Below, piece by piece: positions 1-7,677 of a stretch of DNA of 64,000 nt. The first letter of the stretch is position 1. Every line of letters begins with the position of its first letter. The translations under genes were made by a program, and so were the position numbers. The notes beneath the pieces were generated by a model. It was not told the origin of the DNA. It searched no databases and saw only the letters and a list, made by a program, of their open reading frames with translations. Origin of the DNA: Longispora sp047121295 (GTDB lineage Bacteria > Actinomycetota > Actinomycetes > Mycobacteriales > Micromonosporaceae); contig NZ_CP139447.1 of NCBI RefSeq assembly GCF_047121295.1, positions 6,572,001 to 6,636,000 on the forward strand, written 5' to 3'.

Positions 1-639
1 GCGCACATCCGGTACGCGACGACCGGCAAGCTGACCGTGCACAACAGCCACCCATTCGACATCCGCGACCGGCTGTTCGCGCACAACGGGGTGATCCGGG
101 GCCTGGACATCATCGAGTCGTGGCTGAGCCCGCTGGACAAGGTGTTCGTCGAGGGCGAGACCGACTCCGAGCTGGCCTTCGCCTGGATCACGGCCGAGAT
201 CGAGCGGCTCGGGGACACCACGGCCGGCATCATCAGCGCCGTGCGCCGGATGGGCGAGGAGCTGCCGATCTACGCGTTCAACTTCGTGCTCGCCGAGCCG
301 CGCCGGCTGTGGGCGCTGCGGTACCCGGACACCCACCCGCTGTGGGTGCTCAATCCGGAGGTCGGCGGGCGGGCCGGGTCGCGGCAGCTCGCCGGGGACA
401 CCGAGCCGGGCAGCATGTCGATCGAGGCGGGCTCGGCGGCCGTGCCGGCGTACGTGATCGCCAGCGAGCGGATGGACGACGACCCGGACTGGCGACTGCT
501 GGAGCCGGGCGAGCTGCTGGTGATCGACGGGCTGGAGGCGACCCGGCTGTTCCCGTTCGAGGAGCCGGCGCACCGGTTGACGCGCGCCGACCTGCACCCG
601 GAGGAGGCGGCGTCCCAGGTCCCGGCGTTCAGCGCCTGA
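1..639 (+). CDS. class II glutamine amidotransferase-like protein (5' end missing)
   Basis: This is the 3' part of a gene that starts before the window; the frame is open from base 1, so the internal GTG at 37 is not the real start. The visible 212 residues begin with HIRYATTG and contain NSHPF and FAHNG, segments typical of the glutamine-binding fold of class II (Ntn-type) amidotransferases of the YafJ/EgtC-like group, which release ammonia from glutamine. The nucleophilic N-terminal Cys lies outside the window. No second domain follows, so it is probably a stand-alone amidotransferase of about 250-280 residues. The acceptor substrate cannot be told. A strong hairpin follows at 733-763. Confidence 0.8.
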   Translation, partial: AHIRYATTGKLTVHNSHPFDIRDRLFAHNGVIRGLDIIESWLSPLDKVFVEGETDSELAFAWITAEIERLGDTTAGIISAVRRMGEELPIYAFNFVLAEPRRLWALRYPDTHPLWVLNPEVGGRAGSRQLAGDTEPGSMSIEAGSAAVPAYVIASERMDDDPDWRLLEPGELLVIDGLEATRLFPFEEPAHRLTRADLHPEEAASQVPAFSA

Positions 640-732
640 CGGGCGACCGGCCCGGCCCGAGGACGGCCTCCCGGCCCGAGCGCCGGGCGACTGTGGCGGC
701 CCGCGACGTCGGCCTGGCCAGTACCCGATGAA

Positions 733-763
733 GGGGTTCCTCGCCCATCCCGCGAGGAACCCC
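733..763. terminator. bidirectional terminator hairpin
   Basis: A perfect 12-bp stem (GGGGTTCCTCGC / GCGAGGAACCCC) with a short loop lies between two convergent genes, 94 bases after the amidotransferase stop and just beyond the NTF2-like gene stop. There is no clear T run, as is common in high-GC actinobacteria. Confidence 0.65.
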
Positions 764-768
764 CGCAC

Positions 769-1197
769 TCAGGCCAGCCGGTCCGGCAGCGGCGCGAGGC
801 TGAAGTTGGCCCAGATGTAGCTGTCCATCTGGTGCTGGTCGCCGCTGAGGTTCACCACCCGGTCGATCCGGCCCTCGGCGTCGAAGTGCCAGACCAGGGC
901 CCAGGTGGTGTCGACCTGGCCGACGCCGTTGGTGCTGTAGCCGCGGTGGATGTCCACCACGTACTCCTCGTTGCTGCCCAGGAAGACGGTCTCCGCCTTG
1001 AAGCCGGCCTTGCCGAGCTGGTCGAAGAACGCCCGGACCTCGGCGATGCCGTGCTTGGTGCCGGACAGCGGGTGGTGCCCGGGGATGGTCCACGCGATCT
1101 CGGGCGAGAGGGTCGCGGCCATGCCCTCGGTGTCACCGGCGGCGTAGGCCCCGAAGAAGCGTTCGATGACAGCGAGTTTTGGATCTTGGTTCGTCAT
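769..1197 (-). CDS. SnoaL/NTF2-like protein (ketosteroid isomerase-like fold)
   Basis: A 142-residue single-domain protein starting at the ATG at 1197 (MTNQDPKLAVIERFF). The pattern of an N-terminal helix (VIERFFGAYAAGD), a W near residue 36, and C-terminal strands with WALVWHFDAEGRI and a final WANFSL is typical of the SnoaL-like branch of the NTF2 superfamily, a cone-shaped fold that binds small hydrophobic ligands and is used as enzyme or binding protein. No specific catalytic residues are diagnostic. An upstream in-frame GTG at 1272 exists but adds residues unlike the family. Monocistronic and convergent with the amidotransferase gene. Confidence 0.75.
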   Translation of the reverse strand: MTNQDPKLAVIERFFGAYAAGDTEGMAATLSPEIAWTIPGHHPLSGTKHGIAEVRAFFDQLGKAGFKAETVFLGSNEEYVVDIHRGYSTNGVGQVDTTWALVWHFDAEGRIDRVVNLSGDQHQMDSYIWANFSLAPLPDRLA

Positions 1198-1440
1198 GCC
1201 CCGACTGTAGATCATGGATCTTGACCCGCCCCGGCCCAGCACCCAACAGAAAACCCAATTCCAACCCACCATTGTGTACGGTGAGGCCTCCCCGCCACGC
1301 GCCAGCCCGACCAGCCCCGCCCACCCCGGACCCTCCGGGCCCTCAGCCCCCGCCGCGCCAAGCCATCGCCCGCCGGCCGACAGGCGAGGAAGCTCACGAT
1401 GCGGGAGGATGCTGGGGCACTGCCGGGGCCCGGCGCGGGG

Positions 1441-1863
1441 TCAACCCTTGAACCACCCAAGGCACGTCGGGCGGCGGCCTGTCCTCATGAACTCCCGCGC
1501 GGCTTCGAGCGCCATCCCGGGCAGCACCCGAACTGTCTCGCGCGTCTCCTCGGTGGGCACACCGCCGAAGTCGAACTCGATCGGCTCGCCGTCCCACGGT
1601 GGCACGTCGGGGCTGTAACCCTCTCCGTCGCCCGCGCCGAACCATTGCACCTTGGCACGCTCGACGCCCACCCCGATCATGAGCCCCACGGGCACGCTGC
1701 CGCCCGGGGTCAGCTCGCTGGGGTTAGTCACTGTGAACAGCAGCGGCATGCCGTCCTCGTTGCGCGCGGCGATCGCCTCGGTCATGGCCTCGTCAAGCTC
1801 GTCGAGGGTGGACACGGTCTTCTGGAAATACGGGTCAGATCCCCAGCCAACATCAAGTTTCAC
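1441..1863 (-). CDS. Imm1 family immunity protein
   Basis: A 140-residue acidic protein that matches the Imm1 family of polymorphic-toxin immunity proteins: N-terminal strand, LDELDEAM helix, PLLFTVTN strand, and the late WDGEPIEFDFGG and LEAAREFMRTGRRP segments. The GTG start overlaps the TGA of the deaminase gene (GTGA), so the two are translationally coupled. Imm1 proteins commonly sit next to SCP1.201-like deaminases in actinobacteria, and here it would bind and inhibit the adjacent deaminase in the cytoplasm. It is the last gene of the operon that begins near 3418. The immunity function is inferred from family and context. Confidence 0.85.
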   Translation of the reverse strand: MKLDVGWGSDPYFQKTVSTLDELDEAMTEAIAARNEDGMPLLFTVTNPSELTPGGSVPVGLMIGVGVERAKVQWFGAGDGEGYSPDVPPWDGEPIEFDFGGVPTEETRETVRVLPGMALEAAREFMRTGRRPTCLGWFKG

Positions 1864-2300
1864 GGTTTCACTCCCAGTCCGGTGCCCACATATGTCTTGA
1901 CCTGCCGCAACGCGCCGTTCGGCTCGCGAACGTAGACGGTGAGCGTCGACCCGAACGGAAGCATCAGGTGCAGGTTCTCATGGCAGCCCATCGGCCCGGG
2001 ACACGGACGTTTCGTCAGCACCGCTGTCGCGTGCACCTGCTCGCCGGTGGCCAGTGCCCGCTCTCTGATCAGCGCAGCCATGTGCCCTTCCACGTGGGTG
2101 AGCCCGATGTTGCCGATCCGGTTGAACGGCTCGACGTCGGGCTTCAGCGTCGCGGCGTTGTCGACGACCTGATAGCCGGCCCCGTTGGTGATCACTCCGT
2201 CGTGAAGGGTCTTGCCATCTCGTAGGCCGATCACTCCCGCGACCTTCACGCCCGGCCCCAACGTGAGCCGTTCCGCCAAGCTGGTCACGACCCTGGGCAC
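1860..2300 (-). CDS. SCP1.201-like (DddA-like) DNA cytosine deaminase toxin domain
   Basis: The 146-residue product has the SCP1.201-like deaminase signature: HVEGHMAAL (zinc-binding His and catalytic Glu), then CPGPMGC (two zinc-binding Cys), then LHLMLPFGSTLTVY. The family includes DddA, which deaminates cytosine in double-stranded DNA and is used as an intercellular toxin. The only start codon in the frame is the GTG at 2300, with no convincing ribosome site. Upstream the same frame continues without a stop for 22 codons up to the TGA of the 86-residue helical gene, so the two may be halves of a toxin split by a nonsense codon. Followed by an overlapping Imm1 gene. Confidence 0.85.
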   Translation of the reverse strand: MPRVVTSLAERLTLGPGVKVAGVIGLRDGKTLHDGVITNGAGYQVVDNAATLKPDVEPFNRIGNIGLTHVEGHMAALIRERALATGEQVHATAVLTKRPCPGPMGCHENLHLMLPFGSTLTVYVREPNGALRQVKTYVGTGLGVKP

Positions 2301-2366
2301 GCTCGCCTGGGAGGGCTCTACCGGCCCCGCTCGCGCCAGGGTGGCGTCAGCGTCCGGCGCCGACCC

Positions 2367-2627
2367 TCAAGCCTGCTCCTGCGCGTAGACCGTTCCCGCG
2401 TGGACCTGGTCCAGCTTCTCGACGATGCCTCCCGCCGCGCTCATCGCCTCGCGCGCCAGCTCGGCAGCGGAGCGACATGCCGCCGACCGAGCGTGGAAGC
2501 CGAGCGCGCCGACCGCCGACGCCAACTCGTCCAACAGTTCAGCCATGACGCCCGCGCTGTCCACGACAAGCTCAACCTCTTGCTTCGTGGTCTCGATCTT
2601 CTGGTAGACGTCGCCGAACTCGGCCAT
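2367..2627 (-). CDS. small helical protein, N-terminal module of the deaminase toxin
   Basis: An 86-residue all-helical protein (MAEFGDVYQKIETTKQ...) with an excellent ribosome site (GGAGG, five bases before the ATG). Its length and helical heptad-like pattern recall the helical modules placed before SCP1.201-like deaminases, which may serve in export or partner binding. It lies in the same reading frame as the deaminase gene, separated from it by one TGA and 66 bases coding an Ala/Pro/Gly-rich stretch that looks like an interdomain linker. It is either a separate small protein or the first half of an interrupted toxin. No catalytic motif is visible. Confidence 0.6.
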   Translation of the reverse strand: MAEFGDVYQKIETTKQEVELVVDSAGVMAELLDELASAVGALGFHARSAACRSAAELAREAMSAAGGIVEKLDQVHAGTVYAQEQA

Positions 2628-2692
2628 GATTCCTCCGTGGGATGTGCGGGGTTAGATATGGATAGCCTTAGATGGTTATGTCAGTTCCGGCG

Positions 2693-2803
2693 TCAGCCGT
2701 GCAGTGCCCGTACGATGCCGACGACCGTGCAGACAGCCAGCGCCACACCCAGGAGTGCCAGGGCGACCAGCGCGGGATGTCTGGGCTCTCTGTGATCAGC
2801 CAT
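2693..2803 (-). CDS. 36-residue membrane protein
   Basis: A short ORF (MADHREPRHPALVALALL...) whose second half is one hydrophobic segment (about residues 11-32). The ATG lies two bases after the stop of the preceding gene, with a GGAAG ribosome site inside that gene, which argues for real translation in the operon. No family recognised; probably a single-pass membrane microprotein belonging to the toxin operon. Confidence 0.5.
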   Translation of the reverse strand: MADHREPRHPALVALALLGVALAVCTVVGIVRALHG

Positions 2804-2805
2804 GG

Positions 2806-2994
2806 CTACGGCTTCCAGCCGAAGAAGCTGGCGATGCAGTGGGCGAACAGCAGCGTCGAGAAGATGACCGCGGCCGGCAGGCAAATTCCCTCAGCCAAGG
2901 CCACCATCCGCTCGTGACGCATCACGGACGGCCGGTAGACATGGCGCGGCGGGCACCGCTCGATGATCGGAAGCTCTTGGGTCGGGCTGCTCAC
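2806..2994 (-). CDS. 62-residue membrane protein
   Basis: The start is placed at the GTG at 2994 because it overlaps the TGA of the preceding gene (GTGA), the coupling used by many genes here. The product (VSSPTQELPIIERC...) has a basic middle (YRPSVMRHERM) and a C-terminal hydrophobic segment of about 25 residues ending in FFGWKP, so it is probably a small single-pass inner-membrane protein. An in-frame GTG nine bases further upstream is possible. Function unknown; it sits in the operon leading to the deaminase/Imm1 pair. Confidence 0.5.
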   Translation of the reverse strand: MSSPTQELPIIERCPPRHVYRPSVMRHERMVALAEGICLPAAVIFSTLLFAHCIASFFGWKP

Positions 2995-3278
2995 GGCAGC
3001 CACGCGCTTTCGGCCACCAGCTCCGCGAACGCGTCCAGCCCGTCAGCCCGGCTCAGGTCCAACGGGGTGTAGCAGTGCAGGACCATCAACCGATCCACAC
3101 CAGCCCGGTTGACGAGCCACTGAGTGCCCGCCGGAGCCTCCGGCCCGTCGCAGTAGCCGAACTTCCCGTCGGCGTCCATGAACACCACGGCGTCAACCTC
3201 GTTCGGGCCGTAGCTGTTCAGAAAGCCGGCGATCGTCTCGCCGATCGCCTTGCGCTGCTCGGGGGTTGCGTTGAACAT
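2991..3278 (-). CDS. 95-residue protein of unknown function
   Basis: Start at the ATG at 3278 (MFNATPEQRKAI), preceded by an AGGGG ribosome site. The protein is soluble and acidic, with an N-terminal helix (RKAIGETIAGFLNSYG), a strand with VVFMDADGKFGYC and a second half rich in helix ending LVAESAWLP. I do not recognise the family. It is the first full-size gene of the minus-strand operon 3418-1441 and is divergent from the HTH regulator at 3651, which may control it. Confidence 0.6.
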   Translation of the reverse strand: MFNATPEQRKAIGETIAGFLNSYGPNEVDAVVFMDADGKFGYCDGPEAPAGTQWLVNRAGVDRLMVLHCYTPLDLSRADGLDAFAELVAESAWLP

Positions 3279-3300
3279 GGATCCACCCCTTCGGGGATAG

Positions 3301-3341
3301 GGGAAGCCGGGCATTGCCCTACGAAGCTGTCCCGGCTTCCC
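3301..3341 (-). promoter_or_regulatory. hairpin between leader ORF and toxin operon
   Basis: A perfect 11-bp inverted repeat (GGGAAGCCGGG at 3301-3311 and CCCGGCTTCCC at 3331-3341, 19-base loop) lies on the minus strand between the 21-codon ORF and the 95-residue gene. It could act as a transcription attenuator or a stabilising 5' structure. Placement suggests a role in expression of the downstream operon. Confidence 0.45.
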
Positions 3342-3352
3342 TGCCTTTTGGA

Positions 3353-3418
3353 CTACTCCTCGCCCTGCTCCTGGTCCTCGCCGTCATCCGGCTTTCTGCC
3401 GTCCCAGCAGACGCTCAT
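3353..3418 (-). CDS. 21-residue leader peptide ORF (candidate)
   Basis: An ORF of 21 codons starting MSVCWDGRKPDD and ending in an acidic tail (EDQEQGEE). It is preceded by a near-perfect ribosome site, AAGGAG, six bases before the ATG, better than that of most genes in the window. It is followed by the 3301-3341 hairpin and then the toxin operon, an arrangement like a leader peptide. Whether the peptide itself matters is unknown. The rest of 3279-3650 holds the two divergent promoter regions, and I see no other gene in it. Confidence 0.45.
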   Translation of the reverse strand: MSVCWDGRKPDDGEDQEQGEE

Positions 3419-3650
3419 TGCTCACTCCTTCCCGGAGTCCTCTGCGGGCCGAGTGCTCCGCTTCCGGGCAAGTCTGAGCTGGGGACTGACGGTTCCGGGA
3501 GATGTGCGCCGCAGCGCCGCAGGGTGCCAGGATGGACATCCTTGCGCGGGGTTGTGCGCCTCTCGACCGGTGCCAATGGGATCGGTACCGTTTGCTCTGC
3601 CTGACGTCCGTGAGCCGGTACGCATCGGGTTGGTTCCGAGGGGGTGCGGT

Positions 3651-5015
3651 GTGGCCGTCGAGTCCAAGCAGATCAGCAACACCGAACTGGCAAGGCTGAT
3701 CACCGAAAGCGGGTTGAGCAACGCCGCGCTCGCCCGGCACATCAACCTCACCGGCCGCAGCGCCCACGGGCTGGATCTGCGGTATGACTCCAGCTCTGTG
3801 AACCGATGGTTGCGCGGTGCGGTACCGGCACCTCCGATCCCCGACATCATCGCTGGGGTGCTCGCCACGAAGCTGCGTCGACAGGTGTCCGCTGGGTCGC
3901 TGTTCGCCGACGGGGACTTCCTCACCGTGCCTTCCAGTCCCAGCCAAACGGTGGAGACCGCCACCGCCCTGTGGAGGCGAACGGTGCAGCGTCGCGACTT
4001 TCTCGCCTACTCCTTCTCAACAGCCGCGAGTGCGCAGGCCGGCTGGTGGTGGGCCTTCTCCCCGCCCGGCAGCGTCATGGGCGGAGCAGGGCGTTTCAGG
4101 ATCGGCCAGGTGGACCTGGAACGGCTGGCCGCCGACCGGGAGACGTTCGCCGGGCTCGACCGCCGGTTCGGCGGCGGCCACGCCCGCAACTGGCTGGCCG
4201 ACTACCTCAGCCACCAGGTTGCACCCATGCTGCACGGCCGTTACGACGAGGCAACCGGACGGGCACTGTTCGCCGCTGCGGCCGACCTGACCCAGATCCT
4301 CGGCTACATGGTGTTCGACTCGGCCGACCACGGCCTCGGCCAGCGGTACGCCATCCAAGCCCTCGGCCTGGCGCACCACGCCGGAGACCTGGCACTCGGC
4401 GCGTACATCATGTCGAACCTGGCCAACCAACACGTCTACCTCGGCGACGGCGCCACCGCAGCCCAACTCGCCCGCGCTGGAGTCACCGCAGACCATGGCT
4501 GGTTGCCTGCCGCATTGATCGCACAATTGCACACCACCGAGGCACGCGGACACGCCCTGGTCCGCGAACCACACGCCTGCCGGGCCGTACTCCACCTGGC
4601 CGAGCGCGCCCTGGAACGCGCCCGGCCCGAGGAGCACCCCGCCTGGCTGGGCGCGGCCAGCCCCGCGCACCGGCACGGAGCGATCATGCACAGCCTGTAC
4701 GACCTCGGCGATCACTCCGGCGCGAACAGCTACGCCGAGCTGGCCCTGAACCTGCCCGCCGACAGCTCCCGGGCCCGCGCGCTGCACCTGATCCTGCACG
4801 CCCGGGTTCTGCTCGGCCTCGGCCGGGTTGAGGAGTCCTGCGCCACCGCCACACGAGCACATGGCCTGTCCGCGCATCTACGGTCGCGGCGACTCGGCGA
4901 GCGGTTCACCGAATACACCAGAGCCCTGGCCCCGTACGCACAGGTCGCGGCGGTCAGGGACTGGCTGGCTCTGACCCGGTCGGCGAGAGGGCCGATTTCC
5001 CGTCAACCAGGTTGA
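3651..5015 (+). CDS. HTH transcriptional regulator with helical (TPR-like) C-terminal domain
   Basis: The frame is open from 3075, but recognisable coding begins at the GTG at 3651 (VAVESKQISNTELARLI), preceded by GAGGGGG. The 454-residue product starts with a lambda-repressor-like HTH: TELARLITESGLSNAALARHIN, then SSSVNRWLRGAVPAPP (recognition region, residues about 10-65). The remainder is a long array of helices with repeated ALGLAHHAGD-type and LALNLPADSSRA-type units, like the TPR-type sensor half of large Streptomyces-type regulators. The partial gene at 63326 has the same architecture and matching phrases (LADYL/GGGYAR, LAAAARL.LGGFMAFDS). It overlaps the NUDIX gene tail to tail by 62 bases. 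Confidence 0.75.
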   Translation: MAVESKQISNTELARLITESGLSNAALARHINLTGRSAHGLDLRYDSSSVNRWLRGAVPAPPIPDIIAGVLATKLRRQVSAGSLFADGDFLTVPSSPSQTVETATALWRRTVQRRDFLAYSFSTAASAQAGWWWAFSPPGSVMGGAGRFRIGQVDLERLAADRETFAGLDRRFGGGHARNWLADYLSHQVAPMLHGRYDEATGRALFAAAADLTQILGYMVFDSADHGLGQRYAIQALGLAHHAGDLALGAYIMSNLANQHVYLGDGATAAQLARAGVTADHGWLPAALIAQLHTTEARGHALVREPHACRAVLHLAERALERARPEEHPAWLGAASPAHRHGAIMHSLYDLGDHSGANSYAELALNLPADSSRARALHLILHARVLLGLGRVEESCATATRAHGLSAHLRSRRLGERFTEYTRALAPYAQVAAVRDWLALTRSARGPISRQPG

Positions 5016-5478
5016 CCGTCCGCCCGGTGACCTTCGCGTGGAGCGCACCGCGCAGCCGGTCCGCGGTGTTGCCCGTCAGCCTGGTGTACGCCTCAGCGGG
5101 CGTGACGAACTCGAACCCGTCCAGCTCGTCAGCCTGCAATGAGATCTCCTCCGGCCCGGCGACGGTGCCGGCGTCGAAGACGAACCCGAACCAGGCCCGC
5201 CGGATGTCGGTGGGCGCGACCCAGTCCACCACCAGCAAAGCCCCCACCACCAACTCGACGCCCAACTCCTCGCGAATCTCCCGGGCGCACGCCCGATTCG
5301 GCGGCTCGTCGCCCTGCAACACTCCACCGGGCAGGTTCCAGTGCTCGCGGTAGTTCGGCTTGACCAGCAGCACCCGGCCCTGCGGATCGGTGATCACCGC
5401 CGTGGCCGACGCCAGGAAGCTCGGCAGGCTCGCGTACCACTCAGCCGGCTCCAGCCAGCCGACACGCTCCGGGTTCAT
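4954..5478 (-). CDS. NUDIX hydrolase
   Basis: 174 residues with a complete Nudix box, GGVLQGDEPPNRACAREI followed by REELGVE, fitting GX5EX7REUXEEXGU, which binds the Mg ions that cleave nucleoside diphosphate-linked substrates. The N-terminal WEP-like segment and RVLLVKPNYREHWNLPGG are usual for the superfamily. The start is the ATG at 5478, directly after an in-frame GTG. Specificity (nucleotide clean-up or other) cannot be assigned. Its 3' end overlaps the regulator gene by 62 bases on the opposite strand; upstream lies a hairpin separating it from glyS. Confidence 0.85.
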   Translation of the reverse strand: MNPERVGWLEPAEWYASLPSFLASATAVITDPQGRVLLVKPNYREHWNLPGGVLQGDEPPNRACAREIREELGVELVVGALLVVDWVAPTDIRRAWFGFVFDAGTVAGPEEISLQADELDGFEFVTPAEAYTRLTGNTADRLRGALHAKVTGRTVNLVDGKSALSPTGSEPASP

Positions 5479-5501
5479 CACGCCACGCTACCCCGCCCGT
5501 C

Positions 5502-5533
5502 GGCGTCCCCGGACCGGTGATGCCGGGGACGCC
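5502..5533 (-). terminator. stem-loop after glyS
   Basis: An 11-bp perfect inverted repeat (GGCGTCCCCGG / CCGGGGACGCC) lies between the stop of glyS and the start of the NUDIX gene, both on the minus strand. It is probably the glyS terminator; no T run follows. Confidence 0.45.
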
Positions 5534-5587
5534 CCACCGTACAAAATGATGGGTTTGATCTCGCTTGTGATCTGGCGTCCCGTCCCG

Positions 5588-6967
5588 CTAGCAACCCGGC
5601 AGGCGCTCGATCAGGTAGAGCTCCAGGCGGTCCAGGGACACCCGCTCCTGGCTCATCGTGTCCCTGTCGCGCACCGTCACCGCGTTGTCGTCCAACGTGT
5701 CGAAGTCGACGGTCACGCAGAACGGCGTGCCGATCTCGTCCTGCCGCCTGTAGCGGCGCCCGATCGCCCCCGCGTCGTCGAAGTCCACCACCCAGCGCTT
5801 CCGCAGGTCGGTGGCGAGCTGCTTGGACTTCGGCGACAGCCGCTCGTTGCGGGACAGCGGCAGCACGGCCACCTTGACCGGGGCGAGCCTCGGGTCGAAC
5901 CGCATCACGGTGCGGCTGTCGACGCCGCCCTTGGTGTTGGGCGCCTCGTCGACGTCGTAGGCCTCCAGCAGGAACGCGAGCACGGCCCGGGTCAGGCCGG
6001 CGGCCGGCTCGATGACGTACGGCGTCCAGCGCTCGCCCTTCTCCTGGTCGAAGTAGGACAGGTCCACGCCGGAGTGCTTGGAGTGGGTCTGCAGGTCGAA
6101 GTCGGTGCGGTTGGCGACGCCCTCGAGCTCGGAGAACTCGGTGCCGCCGAACCGGAACCGGTACTCGATGTCGACCGTGCGCTTCGAGTAGTGCGAGAGC
6201 TTGTCCTTGGGGTGCTCGTACCGGCGGAGGTTCTCCTCCTTGATGCCCAGGTCGAGGTACCAGTTCCACCGCTCGTCCAGCCAGTACTCGTGCCACTGCT
6301 CGTCGGTGCCCGGCACGACGAAGAACTCCATCTCCATCTGCTCGAACTCGCGGGTGCGGAAGATGAAGTTGCCCGGCGTGATCTCGTTGCGGAACGACTT
6401 GCCGACCTGCGCGATGCCGAACGGCGGCTTCTTGCGCGCGGCCGTCTCGACGTTCTTGTAGTTGACGAAGATGCCCTGCGCGGTCTCGGGCCGCAGGTAG
6501 TGCAGGCCCTCCTCCGACTCGACCGGGCCGAGGTAGGTCTTCATCAGGCCGTTGAACATCTTCGGCTCGGTGAAGGTGCCCTTGTTCCCGCAGTTGGGGC
6601 AGTTCTGGTCGTTCAGGGCGAAGACCTTCTCCGGGTACCTCTCGAGGAACTCCTCCTCCAGGTGGTCCGCCCGGAACCTCTTGTGGCAGGACTGGCACTC
6701 GGTGAGCGGGTCGGTGAACTCCGCGATGTGCCCGGACGCGGCCCACACGTCGCGGGCGAGGATGACCGCCGAGTCGAGCCCGACCACGTCCTCGCGCTGC
6801 TGGACCATGGACTTCCACCACTGCCGACGGACGTTGTCCTTCAGCTCCACTCCGAGCGGACCGTAGTCCCACGCCGACCGGGTGCCGCCGTAGATCTCGC
6901 TGGACGGGAAGACGAATCCACGGCGCTTGCAGAGGCTGACGATGGCGTCAATACGGTCGGCGGACAT
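5588..6967 (-). CDS. glyS: glycine--tRNA ligase (dimeric class II type)
   Basis: A 459-residue single-chain glycyl-tRNA synthetase, the alpha2 type used by actinobacteria. The N-terminus reads MSADRIDAIVSLCKRRGFVFPSSEIYGG; the zinc-ribbon-like insertion CQSCHKRF...CPNCGNKG, the class II motif 2 (GKSFRNEITP) and motif 3 region (LTRAVLAFLLEAY) follow, then an anticodon-binding domain with KVAVLPLSRNE. It charges tRNA-Gly for translation in the cytoplasm. The ATG at 6967 gives the usual family start. It is monocistronic here, with the conserved zur/uppS/recO neighbourhood further along. Confidence 0.97.
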   Translation of the reverse strand: MSADRIDAIVSLCKRRGFVFPSSEIYGGTRSAWDYGPLGVELKDNVRRQWWKSMVQQREDVVGLDSAVILARDVWAASGHIAEFTDPLTECQSCHKRFRADHLEEEFLERYPEKVFALNDQNCPNCGNKGTFTEPKMFNGLMKTYLGPVESEEGLHYLRPETAQGIFVNYKNVETAARKKPPFGIAQVGKSFRNEITPGNFIFRTREFEQMEMEFFVVPGTDEQWHEYWLDERWNWYLDLGIKEENLRRYEHPKDKLSHYSKRTVDIEYRFRFGGTEFSELEGVANRTDFDLQTHSKHSGVDLSYFDQEKGERWTPYVIEPAAGLTRAVLAFLLEAYDVDEAPNTKGGVDSRTVMRFDPRLAPVKVAVLPLSRNERLSPKSKQLATDLRKRWVVDFDDAGAIGRRYRRQDEIGTPFCVTVDFDTLDDNAVTVRDRDTMSQERVSLDRLELYLIERLPGC

Positions 6968-7035
6968 GCTGGTTCTGCTCCATCCGGCTGGCGGTCGGTG
7001 GCGGTTGTCGACTGTGACCCAGCGTACCCGTGGGG

Positions 7036-7677
7036 CTAGATGTCGCCGCCGCAGACCTCGTATCGTTTGTCAGCCTGATCATGGATCACCCTGAATTGTC
7101 CGGACTGTGGACCGGAGTCGTACCTGAGCTGTACCCGGACGAGTTGGACCAGCGCCGACGGCCCGCTGTCGGGGGCCTGGTCCGAGCTGACGATCGTGTA
7201 GCCGAGCAGCTTGGGCCGCCCGGACACCCGCTCGACGTACTGCTCCGACGTCTCCAACTCGCGCACCTCGGAGCACTGTTCGAGATACGCCTTGCCGTAC
7301 TCACTCCGGGTGAGCGGGTCGAGGTAGCGCCCCACGGCCGCCCGGCTCTCGGACTTCTGCTCCGAGTCGAGCCAGATCCCGAGGCCGACGCAGCCGGCGA
7401 TGCTGCCGACCCCGCACAGCACCAGGGCGGCCGCGCCGATCCCGATCCCGGCCCACATCCGGCCCTTGTCCCGCTGGGTGGGCGGGGCGACGAACGGGGG
7501 CTGGACGCCCGGGCCGGGCGGGGGCTCCGGCGGGGCGGTCGGCGGGACGAACTCGCCGTACCGGGGCGCGACGTCCGCGACGTCCGGCGGCACGGCGTCC
7601 GAGACCTGCGGCGGGACGGCGTCCTGGGCGGTCTCGACCGGGGGCTCCGCCGAGGCCCAGGGCTGCGGCTCGGTCAC
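7036..7677 (-). CDS. proline-rich single-pass membrane protein
   Basis: A 213-residue protein starting at the GTG at 7677, which overlaps the stop of the ABM-like gene (GTGA). Residues 1-80 are disordered and Pro-rich (PPEPPPGPGVQPP); one transmembrane segment follows (MWAGIGIGAAALVLCGVGSI, about 87-115); the rest is extracytoplasmic and resembles a DUF4878-like fold (SRAAVGRYLDPLTRSEYGKAYLE...). Such proteins with a small cystatin/NTF2-like outer domain are common in actinobacteria, with no established role. The longer open frame upstream is not coding in this phase. Confidence 0.65.
   Translation of the reverse strand: MTEPQPWASAEPPVETAQDAVPPQVSDAVPPDVADVAPRYGEFVPPTAPPEPPPGPGVQPPFVAPPTQRDKGRMWAGIGIGAAALVLCGVGSIAGCVGLGIWLDSEQKSESRAAVGRYLDPLTRSEYGKAYLEQCSEVRELETSEQYVERVSGRPKLLGYTIVSSDQAPDSGPSALVQLVRVQLRYDSGPQSGQFRVIHDQADKRYEVCGGDI

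Noticed and set aside
3075..3650. N-terminal extension of the HTH regulator
   Set aside because: The upstream frame is antisense to small genes and lacks family similarity; the GTG at 3651 has a ribosome site.
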